Shown here one piece after another: positions 23,632 to 31,793 of a stretch of DNA of 64,000 bases. Source of the DNA: Nocardioides guangzhouensis (GTDB taxonomy: Bacteria; Actinomycetota; Actinomycetes; Propionibacteriales; Nocardioidaceae); the NCBI RefSeq assembly GCF_004519545.1, contig NZ_SDKM01000016.1, positions 45,682 to 109,681 of the forward strand. The letters are read 5' to 3'. The translations under genes and the position numbers were made by a program. The number at the start of each line of letters is the position of its first letter. Positions within the stretch are counted from its first letter, which is position 1. The notes beneath the pieces were generated by a model. The model searched no databases, was not told the DNA's origin, and saw nothing but the letters and a program-made list of their open reading frames with translations.

Positions 23632-25080
23632 ATGGCTCAGACGCAGCCATCTGTGACAGCGTGGGTGCGCCCACGAACGGGGGAACACGACGTACTCAGC
23701 GCCTCGTCGACGGGGGTCGACCTGGCTGCACCGGTGACCTTGCCGGGGGCGCGCCGCCGACGCGGTGACGTCGCGCTGCTGGCGGAGATCGCCCTGGTCG
23801 CGACCGTCGTCGTCTGGACCGGGTGGGTGACCCGTGGCCCGTCGCTGACCGTGGCCGCCTGCCTCGCGCTCGTCCTGGTCACGCTCTACCACTCGGGCCG
23901 CCAGGTCACCCGGCAGGGACTGCCGCACTTCGGTCGCGTGCTGCGCGACATGGCCATCCCGATTGCCGCCATGGCCTCGGCCGCCGAGTTCTACGCACGA
24001 GGCCGGGGCGTCATCGGGGACTCGATCCAGATGGTCGTCGCCGGGACGCTGGCGGCCGCGGCCGCGACGCTGGCCCGCCGCCACCTCTCCGGCCGGGTCC
24101 GGGTGTTGCTCATCGGCGACGCCGAGGCCATCGCCCGGACCGCGACCACGTGGGCCGGCAGCCGCCGCGTCGCGGTCGTCGGCGCCATGCTGGTCGGCGA
24201 GGACGCCGAGGACGACGTCGAGCTGTTCGGGGTGCCGGTCGAGCGAGGGCTCGGACGGCTGCGCGAGCGCGCGGTCGACTGGGACGCCGAGATCGCCGTC
24301 GCCCTGCCCGGCCACGACATCGACTCCGACTCGCTGCGCCGGATCGCCTGGTCGCTCGAGGACACCGGCACCACCCTGGCCGTGCTGAGCCTGCTCGACA
24401 CCGTGGCGCCGCACCGCATCGACACCACGCAGTTCGCCGGATCGACGATCCTGCACATCCAGCCGGGCCACCGGTCCATGTTCGTCCGCGTCGTCAAGGG
24501 CGCGATCGACCGCACGGTCGGCACGCTGGCGCTGGTGGTGGCGGCGCCGGTCATGCTCACGCTCCTGGCCGCCGTCCGGATCGAGAGCCGCGGCAAGCCG
24601 CTGTACAAGCAGACCCGCATCGGCAGGAACGGCAAGCCGTTCACGATGTACAAGATCCGCAGCATGTGCGCCGACGCCGACCAGCAGCGCAGCTCGCTGC
24701 TCGCGCTGAACGAGCGCGACGGGGTGCTGTTCAAGATGGAGTCGGACCCGCGGGTCACCCGCGTCGGCCGGTTCCTCCGCAAGTCCTCGCTGGACGAGCT
24801 GCCGCAGCTCTGGAACGTGGTGCGGGGTGACATGTCCCTCATCGGGCCCCGTCCGGCGCTGCCCGAGGAGGTCAAGCAGTACGACGAAGTCGCCCTCCGG
24901 CGCCTCGCCGTGAAGCCGGGGCTGACCGGGCTGAGCCAGGTCAACGGCCGGGCCGCGCTGAGCTACGACTCCACGATCCAGCTCGACGTCTTCTACACCG
25001 ACAACTGGCGCCTGGCCGACGACCTCGCCATCGGGGCGAACACGGTCCGTGCCGTGATCAGCGCGAAGGGCGCCTACTGA
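23632..25080 (+). CDS. Polyprenyl-phosphate glycosyl-1-phosphate transferase (initiating enzyme of repeat unit synthesis)
   Basis: 482-residue membrane protein of the WbaP/WcaJ type. It should transfer a sugar 1-phosphate to undecaprenyl (or decaprenyl) phosphate and thus start the polysaccharide repeat unit. N-terminal hydrophobic segments (ALLAEIALVATVVVWTGWVT; LTVAACLALVLVTLYH) are followed by a CoA-binding-like central domain (RVRVLLIGDAEAIART) and the C-terminal catalytic domain with KQTRIGRNGKPFTMYKIRSM, DELPQLWNVVRGDMSLIGPR and VKPGLTGLSQVNGR. The ATG at 23632 has GGGGAGA 4 nt upstream. It opens a run of plus-strand polysaccharide genes extending to 38.5 kb. Confidence 0.94.
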   Translation: MAQTQPSVTAWVRPRTGEHDVLSASSTGVDLAAPVTLPGARRRRGDVALLAEIALVATVVVWTGWVTRGPSLTVAACLALVLVTLYHSGRQVTRQGLPHFGRVLRDMAIPIAAMASAAEFYARGRGVIGDSIQMVVAGTLAAAAATLARRHLSGRVRVLLIGDAEAIARTATTWAGSRRVAVVGAMLVGEDAEDDVELFGVPVERGLGRLRERAVDWDAEIAVALPGHDIDSDSLRRIAWSLEDTGTTLAVLSLLDTVAPHRIDTTQFAGSTILHIQPGHRSMFVRVVKGAIDRTVGTLALVVAAPVMLTLLAAVRIESRGKPLYKQTRIGRNGKPFTMYKIRSMCADADQQRSSLLALNERDGVLFKMESDPRVTRVGRFLRKSSLDELPQLWNVVRGDMSLIGPRPALPEEVKQYDEVALRRLAVKPGLTGLSQVNGRAALSYDSTIQLDVFYTDNWRLADDLAIGANTVRAVISAKGAY

Positions 25081-25128
25081 CATCCGTCACGGCGTAGGAG
25101 CGCCGTGCGTCAACTGGGGGGAAACACA

Positions 25129-26451
25129 ATGAAGGTTGCAGTTTTCGGTCTCGGCTACGTCGGGACCGTGACCGCCGCGGGCCTGGCGTCCCGCGGTCAC
25201 GAGGTCGTCGGCATCGACGTCGACCCCGGCAAGGTCGAGGCCATCGCGAGCGGGCGCAGCCCGGTCGTGGAGCCCGGGATCGAGGAGCTGATCGCCGAGG
25301 GCGTCTCCGCGAGGCGCCTGCGTGCCACCACGGACACCCGCGAGGCGGTGGCCGGCGCCGACGTGTCGCTGATCTGCGTCGGCACGCCGTCGGCGGCCAG
25401 CGGCGACACCGACCTGACCTACGTACGCCGCGCGCTGGAGGACCTGCGCCAGGCGATGCTGGTCACCGCCCCGCCCGCGAGCGGCCGGCACGCCGTGGTG
25501 ATGCGCAGCACCGTCCCGCCCGGGACCGGCGCCGGCGTGGTCGCCCCCGCCTTCGCCGGCGAGCTGTGCCCCGAGGGCTGGACCGTCGGCACCGCGATGT
25601 GCCCGGAGTTCCTCCGCGAGGGCGTCGGCGTCAAGGACTTCTTCGACCCGCCGTTCGTGGTCGTCGGCACCGCTGACGACGCGGTGGCCGCGGACCTCAC
25701 CGAGCTGTTCGCGTTCCTCGACCGCGACGTCCGCCGGGTCGAGGTGGGCACCGCCGAGGCGCTGAAGTACGCCTGCAACGCCTTCCACGCCACCAAGGTC
25801 TCGTTCGCCAACGAGATGGCCCGGGTCTTCCGGTTCCACGGCGTCGACTCCCGCGAGGTCATGGAGATCTTCGTGGAGGACACCAAACTCAACATCGCGC
25901 CGACGTACCTCCGTCCCGGCTTCGCCTACGGCGGCTCGTGCCTGCCCAAGGACCTCCGCGCCCTCCAGCACTTCGCCCGGGTGAGCGGCGTCGACGTGCC
26001 GCTGCTGGCCGGCACCGCCCTCACCAACGAGATGGTGGTGCGCGGCGTCGTCGAGCGGATCATCGCGACCGGCCACCGCCGGGTCGCCATCCTGGGTCTC
26101 AGCTTCAAGATGGACACCGACGACCTCCGCGAGAGCCCCAACGTCGAGCTCGCCGAGCGGCTGATCGGCAAGGGCTACGACGTCACGATCTACGACCCGA
26201 TCATCAATCCCGACCGGCTGGTCGGCGCCAACCGCCGACACGTCGAGGCCAAGCTCCCGCACCTCAACCGGCTGCTCGCCTGCGACCCCGGAGAGGCGCT
26301 GGCCGGGGCCGAGGTGGTCGTGGTCGCCTCGTCCGACCCGGGCCTGCTCGCGGCGCTGGAGGCCGCCTCGCCCCGGGTCGTCATCGACCTGCACGGTCGC
26401 CTCGGCGACGCCGTCGAGGCGTTGCCGGGCTACGAAGGGGTCGGATGGTGA
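25129..26451 (+). CDS. Nucleotide-sugar dehydrogenase, closest in pattern to GDP-mannose 6-dehydrogenase (AlgD)
   Basis: 440-residue NAD-dependent dehydrogenase oxidising a nucleotide-hexose twice to a uronic acid. FGLGYVGTVTAAGL is the NAD motif; the catalytic Cys271 is in FAYGGSCLPKDLRAL, preceded by TAEALKYACNAFHATKVSFA. Several stretches follow AlgD rather than UDP-glucose dehydrogenase: IASGRSPVVEPGIEELI, SLICVGTPSAASGDTDLTYV, the GKGYDVTIYDP region and the terminal GVGW. The substrate is therefore more likely GDP-mannose than UDP-glucose, but this is from memory of the family and not proven. GGGGGG lies about 9 nt before the ATG. Confidence 0.9.
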   Translation: MKVAVFGLGYVGTVTAAGLASRGHEVVGIDVDPGKVEAIASGRSPVVEPGIEELIAEGVSARRLRATTDTREAVAGADVSLICVGTPSAASGDTDLTYVRRALEDLRQAMLVTAPPASGRHAVVMRSTVPPGTGAGVVAPAFAGELCPEGWTVGTAMCPEFLREGVGVKDFFDPPFVVVGTADDAVAADLTELFAFLDRDVRRVEVGTAEALKYACNAFHATKVSFANEMARVFRFHGVDSREVMEIFVEDTKLNIAPTYLRPGFAYGGSCLPKDLRALQHFARVSGVDVPLLAGTALTNEMVVRGVVERIIATGHRRVAILGLSFKMDTDDLRESPNVELAERLIGKGYDVTIYDPIINPDRLVGANRRHVEAKLPHLNRLLACDPGEALAGAEVVVVASSDPGLLAALEAASPRVVIDLHGRLGDAVEALPGYEGVGW

Positions 26452-27677
26452 CGAACCGGGTCGGGGGGCTCCGGGTCCTCATCATCATCCAGAACCTGCA
26501 CGTGCCGTTCGACCGGCGCGTGTGGCTGGAGTGCCAGTCGCTCCGTGACGCCGGGTACGACGTCACGGTGGTCTGCCCGCGCGGCAAGGACTCCAAGCCG
26601 TACGAGGTCATCGACGGCGTCGCGGTGCACACCTACAAGCCGTACGCGCCGGGCGGCAGCGCGCTGGGCTTCGTCATCGAGTACCTCTACTCGTTCCTGG
26701 CCACGGCCCGCCTGGTGCGCAGGGCACGCCGCCGGGGCTCCTTCGCGGTCATCCAGGCCTGCAACCCACCGGACATCTTCTGGCCGCTGGGCCGGTGGTA
26801 CCGCCGGCGGGACGGCTCGAAATATCTCTTCGACCACCACGACCTGTGCCCGGAGCTCTACGAGTCACGGTTCCCGGACGGGGCCACCCTGCCGCACCGC
26901 GGGCTGCTGTTCCTCGAGCGGATGACCTTCCGGACCGCCGACCGGGTCACCTCGACCAACGAGTCCTACGCCGCCATCGCCGTACGTCGCGGGGGCAAGC
27001 GCCCCGAGCACGTCACGGTCGTGCGCACCGGCCCGGATCCCGAGAAGCTCAAGCAGGTCGACCCGGACCCGGTGCTGCGGCGCGGCCGCCGCCACCTCGC
27101 GGCGTACCTCGGCGTGATGGGGCCCCAGGACGGCGTCGACCTGGTGCTGGCCGCCGCCGACCACATCGTGCACACGCTCGGCCGGACCGACATCGCGTTC
27201 ACGCTGATGGGCGGAGGGGACTGCTGGGAGGACCTCGTCGCCGATCGCGACCGGCGCGGTCTCCAGGACCACGTCGAGCTGACCGGACGGGTGCCCGACG
27301 AGACCGTGAAGGCGGTCCTGTCCACGGCCACCGTCGGCCTGTGCCCGGACCCGAAGAACCCGCTCAACGACGTCTCCACGATGAACAAGACGATGGAGTA
27401 CATGTCGTTCCGCCTCCCGGTGGTGGCCTTCGACCTGAAGGAGACCCGGGTGTCGGCCGGCGAGGCCGCGGTCTACGCGACGCCGAACGAGGTCGCCGAC
27501 TTCGCGGCCCGCATCGTCGAGCTCGTCGACGACGAGGACCGGCGCGAGAAGATGGGCCGGCTGGGGCGGGAGCGGGTGGAGCGCGAGCTCGCGTGGAGCC
27601 ACCAGCAGCACGCGTACGTCGGCGTGTACGACGAGCTGACCGGCGGCGCCGGCGCGGCTCCGGCGACGGAGGCCTGA
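26445..27677 (+). CDS. Glycosyltransferase family 4 protein
   Basis: 410-residue GT-B glycosyltransferase. The N-terminal domain begins LRVLIIIQNLHVPFDRRVWL with a possible acceptor-binding site; the C-terminal donor domain shows YLGVMGPQDGVDLVLAAADH, VELTGRVPDETVKAVLSTA and the E-x7-E-like region NKTMEYMSFRLPVVAFDLKE. The ATG at 26445 overlaps the dehydrogenase end by 7 nt; GTG at 26448 is an alternative. It would add a sugar during repeat unit assembly on the cytoplasmic face. Confidence 0.92.
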   Translation: MVTNRVGGLRVLIIIQNLHVPFDRRVWLECQSLRDAGYDVTVVCPRGKDSKPYEVIDGVAVHTYKPYAPGGSALGFVIEYLYSFLATARLVRRARRRGSFAVIQACNPPDIFWPLGRWYRRRDGSKYLFDHHDLCPELYESRFPDGATLPHRGLLFLERMTFRTADRVTSTNESYAAIAVRRGGKRPEHVTVVRTGPDPEKLKQVDPDPVLRRGRRHLAAYLGVMGPQDGVDLVLAAADHIVHTLGRTDIAFTLMGGGDCWEDLVADRDRRGLQDHVELTGRVPDETVKAVLSTATVGLCPDPKNPLNDVSTMNKTMEYMSFRLPVVAFDLKETRVSAGEAAVYATPNEVADFAARIVELVDDEDRREKMGRLGRERVERELAWSHQQHAYVGVYDELTGGAGAAPATEA

Positions 27678-27678
27678 C

Positions 27679-29595
27679 GTGTGCGGCGTGGCGGGGACCT
27701 ACCAGCAGTCCGACGGCAAGGTCGTGGTGAACACCATGATCGACCGGATCGGCCACCGCGGCCCCGACGCCTGTGGCGTGCTCGAGATCGTCGACCCGAC
27801 CACCGACGTGTGCCTCGCGCACCGGCGGCTGTCGATCATCGACCTGAGCCAGGCGGCCGACCAGCCGCTCGTGAAGGACGGGCTGACGCTCAGCTACAAC
27901 GGGGAGCTCTATAACTACCGGGTCATCCGCGACGAGCTCGAGGGCCTGGGCGTCCGGTTCGTGACCCACTCCGACACCGAGGTCGTTCTCGAGGCGTGGC
28001 GGGCGTGGGGACCCGCCGCCCTCGAGAAGTTCCGCGGCATGTTCGCCTTCGCCGTGCACGACGCGGCCACGGGTGACCTGACCCTGGCCCGCGACCCGCT
28101 GGGCATCAAGCCGCTCTACGTGATGCGCCGCGGTCCGGGGATCGTGTTCGCCTCCGAGCTCAAGGCGATCGTCTCGGCGGTCGGCCCGGAGCTCGCCGTG
28201 GACCCGGCCGGCATGGTCGCCTCGACGCTGTTCTACTGGCTGCCACCGCAGCAGGAGGCGGTCCGCGGTGTGCGGAAGCTGCCGGCCGGCTCGTGGCGCA
28301 CCTACCACCGGGACGGCACCAGCACGGGCGCCGTCTACTGGGACCCGGTCGAGGTGGCGCGCCGCGCGGCGGCGGGGCCGCGCGCCGACCTGCACCAGGT
28401 GATCGCGTCCTCGGTGGCGCACCACCTGGTCGCCGACGTGCCGGTCGCCTCGTTCCTGTCCGGCGGGCTGGACTCCAGCATGGTGACCGCGGTCGCGGCC
28501 CGGCAGGACCCGTCCGTCGAGACCTACACGATCGCGTTCCGCAGCCAGGACCAGAAGCTCGAGGCGATGCCGGACGACGCGCACTACGCGCGCAAGATGG
28601 CCGCGCACCTCGGCGTACCGCTGCACGAGATCGAGATCGCCCCCGACGTGGTGGACCTGCTGCCGCGGATCGTCGACGTGCTCGACGAGCCGATCGGTGA
28701 CCCGGCCGCGATCAACACGCTGCTGATGTGCGACGCCGCCCGGGCCTCCGGGGTCAAGGTGCTGCTCTCCGGCATGGGCGCCGACGAGCTGTTCGGCGGC
28801 TACCGCAAGCACCTCGCCAACCTGCTCAGCGGCCGCTACCGGCACGTGCCCGGCCCGATCCGCCGTGGCGTGATCGCGCCGCTGGTCGACCGGATGCCGG
28901 TGGTCGCCGGCGGCCGGGGGCTGCGCACCGTCCGCTGGGCACAGCGGTTCCTCACCTTCGCCGAGCTGGGGGAGGAGGAGGCGTTCCGCCGCAGCTACAC
29001 GCTGCACGGCCGCGACGACCTGGTCGAGCTGCTCGACCCGGACCTCGCGGGCACCGTGGACGCGGTCCTCGACAGCCACCGCGCGGTGTACGTCGACGAC
29101 GCCGGGCTGACCGACCACGTCAACCGGATGTGCCTGGCCGACTCGCGGCTGTTCCTGCAGGGCCTCAACCTGGCCTACACCGACCGGGCCAGCATGGCCG
29201 CGTCCACCGAGGTGCGGGTCCCGTTCGTGGACCCGGTGGTGTTCGAGGCGGCGTTCTCGCTGCCCGGCCGCGACAAGATCCACGGCCGCGTGCAGAAGGC
29301 GGCGCTCAAGCAGGCCGCGCGCGACTGGGTGCCGGACGAGATCATCGACCGCCCCAAGGCCTCGTTCGGGGCCCCGCTGCGCGCCTGGGTGACCAACGAC
29401 CTCGGTCCGCTGATCGACGACGTGCTGGTCGGGGGCGACCTCGTCTCGACCGGCTACCTGCGCCGGCAGCCGCTCGACCGACTCATCGCGGACCAGCGCA
29501 GCGGGCGCCGCGACAACTCGAAGCAGATCTGGCAGCTCCTGAGCCTGGAGCTGTGGTACCGCAACGTCCGGGGGGCAGGGGTGACGGCGGCATGA
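27679..29595 (+). CDS. Asparagine synthase (glutamine-hydrolysing)-like amidotransferase
   Basis: 638-residue AsnB-type enzyme. Cys2 is the glutaminase nucleophile (start CGVAGTYQ); IGHRGPDACG and LSYNGELYNYRVIRDE belong to the class II glutaminase domain (1 to about 215). The synthetase domain has the ATP loop SFLSGGLDSSMVTAV near residue 259 and LSGMGADELFGGYRKH. In polysaccharide loci such proteins are thought to amidate sugar carboxylates rather than make Asn; the dehydrogenase two genes upstream would provide a uronic acid. It is coupled to its neighbours (1-bp gap before, 4-nt overlap after). Confidence 0.92.
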   Translation: MCGVAGTYQQSDGKVVVNTMIDRIGHRGPDACGVLEIVDPTTDVCLAHRRLSIIDLSQAADQPLVKDGLTLSYNGELYNYRVIRDELEGLGVRFVTHSDTEVVLEAWRAWGPAALEKFRGMFAFAVHDAATGDLTLARDPLGIKPLYVMRRGPGIVFASELKAIVSAVGPELAVDPAGMVASTLFYWLPPQQEAVRGVRKLPAGSWRTYHRDGTSTGAVYWDPVEVARRAAAGPRADLHQVIASSVAHHLVADVPVASFLSGGLDSSMVTAVAARQDPSVETYTIAFRSQDQKLEAMPDDAHYARKMAAHLGVPLHEIEIAPDVVDLLPRIVDVLDEPIGDPAAINTLLMCDAARASGVKVLLSGMGADELFGGYRKHLANLLSGRYRHVPGPIRRGVIAPLVDRMPVVAGGRGLRTVRWAQRFLTFAELGEEEAFRRSYTLHGRDDLVELLDPDLAGTVDAVLDSHRAVYVDDAGLTDHVNRMCLADSRLFLQGLNLAYTDRASMAASTEVRVPFVDPVVFEAAFSLPGRDKIHGRVQKAALKQAARDWVPDEIIDRPKASFGAPLRAWVTNDLGPLIDDVLVGGDLVSTGYLRRQPLDRLIADQRSGRRDNSKQIWQLLSLELWYRNVRGAGVTAA

Positions 29596-31793
29596 AGCAG
29601 GTGGCGCAGAACTACAAGTCGGGAGAGCTCGTGGTGCTCGACGTGCCCGAGCCGGCCTGCCGGCCGGGCGGCGTGCTGGTGCGCTCGCTCTTCTCGCTGA
29701 TCTCCACCGGCACCGAGATGATGAAGGTCAGCGAGGCCCGGCTGTCGCTGCTCGGCAAGGCCCGGGCGCGTCCCGACCAGGTCAGGAAGCTGGTCGACTC
29801 TGTCGCCCAGCAGGGTCCGGTGGCGACGTACAAGAAGGCGATGAACCGCCTCGACAGCTACACCCCGCTCGGCTACTCGCTGTGCGGCGTGGTGGTCGAG
29901 GTCGGGGCCGGCGCCGAGGAGTTCCAGGTCGGCGACCTGGTCGCGGCGGCGGGCAACGAGTTCGCGCTCCACGCCGAGGTCAACTGGGTGCCGACCAACC
30001 TGTGCGTGAAGGTGCCCGACGGGGTGCACCCCGAGCACGCGGCGTTCGCCACGGTGGGCGCGATCGCGATGCAGGGCGTCCGCCGCGCGGAGCCGCAGCT
30101 CGGCGAGCTGGCCTGCGTGATCGGGCTCGGCCTCGTCGGCCAGCTCGCGGTCCGGCTGCTGGTCGCCGCCGGGGTCCGCGTCGTCGGCGTGGACACGGTC
30201 GAGGAGCGCTGCCGGATGGCCGAGAAGGCCGGCGCGCTGGCCGCAGCCGGCCCGGACGCCGAGGGCGCCGCGGTCATCGAGCAGGTGTGCCGCCAGGCCA
30301 CCGGCGGGCTCGGTGCCGACCACGTGCTGATCGCCGCCGGCGGTCCGACCAACGGGCCGGTCGAGCTGGCCGCGAGGATCGCCCGCGACCGGGCCACGGT
30401 CGTCGACATCGGCAAGACCAGGCTGGACCTGCCGTGGAACGACTACTACGAGAAGGAGCTGGACGTCCGCTTCTCCCGGTCCTACGGCCCGGGCCGCTAC
30501 GACGACAGCTACGAGCTCGAGGGCGTCGACTACCCCGCCGGCTACGTCCGGTGGACCGAGCGGCGCAACCTCGGGTGCTTCCTGGACCTGATCGCCGGTG
30601 ACGCGATCGACGTCGCCCCGCTGGTCTCGGCGGTGCGCCCGATCGCGGATGCCGAGGCGACGTACGAGGAGCTGCGGACCGGCACGCTGACCGGCGTCGG
30701 CTTCCTCCTGGAGTACCCCCGCGTCGAGGACGCGGAGACCTCCACCGAGACGCCCGGCCCGACTGCGGTGCCTGCGCACGGGGGCGCCCTCCCGGTGCAG
30801 GAACCGCGCCGGGCCGGGACCAGCACGACCGGACGCCGCGACGTGCGGATCGGCTTCGTCGGCGCCGGCAACTACGCCTCGTCGATGCTGCTGCCGCACC
30901 TCGCGGAGGACGAGTCCGCGAGGCTGTCGGTGGTCGCCACCACGCGGTCGCTGTCGGCGGTCAACGCGCAGAAGAAGTTCGGCTTCGACCGCCTGACCAC
31001 CGACGCCGACGCCGTGCTGGACGACCCCGACCTCGACGCGATCTTCGTGGTCACCCGGCACGCCTCGCACGCCGAATTCGTGTGCCGGGCGCTCGAGGCG
31101 GGCAAGGCGGTCTTCGTCGAGAAGCCGCTGGCCCTCAGCGAGGAGCAGGTGCAGCGGGTCGTCGAGACCGTCGTCCGTACCGGCAACGACCGGTTGATGG
31201 TCGGCTTCAACCGCCGGTTCGCCCCGCTCTTCGTCGACCTGCGCCGCAAGCTCGGCCCGCTGGAGCAGCCGGTCAGCGCCCGCTACCTGGTCAACGCCGG
31301 ACGCCTCGCCGCGGACAGCTGGTACCTCAACGAGGGACTCGAGGGGTCCCGCTTCGCGGGGGAGGGCGGTCACTTCGTCGACGCGCTCACCGCGATCGTC
31401 GGCAAGGACCCGGTCGAGGTGCACGCCTGGCAGACCCCGGGCGGCGAGGACCTCCAGGTCACGCTGCGGTACGCCGACGGTTCGCTCGGGTCGATCACCT
31501 ACGCGACCGGCGGCCACGCCCGGTTCCCCAAGGAGACCCTCGACGTCACCGGCGGCGGCCGCAACGCGCGGCTGGACAACTTCACCCGGGCCACGGTCTG
31601 GGGCCGCGGCGGCCGCGACACCAAGCGGGCGCTCGGCCAGGACAAGGGCCAGAAGGCGCAGCTGCGGGCGTTCCTGGACGCCGTACGCAGCGGCGGGACG
31701 ATGCCGATCCACTGGGAGTCCCTGGTCACCACGACCCGGGCCACGCTGGCCGCCGGCGCCAGCGCCTCGAGCGGACGGGCGGTGCCGTTGTGA
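29592..31793 (+). CDS. Two-domain oxidoreductase: zinc-type alcohol dehydrogenase-like plus Gfo/Idh/MocA
   Basis: 733-residue fusion. Residues 1-375 form a medium-chain dehydrogenase-like domain (YTPLGYSLCGVVVEVGAGAE; VIGLGLVGQLAVRLLVAAGV). A Pro/Thr-rich linker leads to a Gfo/Idh/MocA domain from about 419 (RIGFVGAGNYASSMLLPHL) with the typical EKP (AVFVEKPLALSEEQ, about residue 509). The fused architecture is a recognised bi-domain family found with AsnB and heparinase II/III genes in polysaccharide loci; it probably oxidises or epimerises a sugar, but the reaction is unknown. The ATG overlaps the AsnB stop (ATGA). Confidence 0.9.
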   Translation: MKQVAQNYKSGELVVLDVPEPACRPGGVLVRSLFSLISTGTEMMKVSEARLSLLGKARARPDQVRKLVDSVAQQGPVATYKKAMNRLDSYTPLGYSLCGVVVEVGAGAEEFQVGDLVAAAGNEFALHAEVNWVPTNLCVKVPDGVHPEHAAFATVGAIAMQGVRRAEPQLGELACVIGLGLVGQLAVRLLVAAGVRVVGVDTVEERCRMAEKAGALAAAGPDAEGAAVIEQVCRQATGGLGADHVLIAAGGPTNGPVELAARIARDRATVVDIGKTRLDLPWNDYYEKELDVRFSRSYGPGRYDDSYELEGVDYPAGYVRWTERRNLGCFLDLIAGDAIDVAPLVSAVRPIADAEATYEELRTGTLTGVGFLLEYPRVEDAETSTETPGPTAVPAHGGALPVQEPRRAGTSTTGRRDVRIGFVGAGNYASSMLLPHLAEDESARLSVVATTRSLSAVNAQKKFGFDRLTTDADAVLDDPDLDAIFVVTRHASHAEFVCRALEAGKAVFVEKPLALSEEQVQRVVETVVRTGNDRLMVGFNRRFAPLFVDLRRKLGPLEQPVSARYLVNAGRLAADSWYLNEGLEGSRFAGEGGHFVDALTAIVGKDPVEVHAWQTPGGEDLQVTLRYADGSLGSITYATGGHARFPKETLDVTGGGRNARLDNFTRATVWGRGGRDTKRALGQDKGQKAQLRAFLDAVRSGGTMPIHWESLVTTTRATLAAGASASSGRAVPL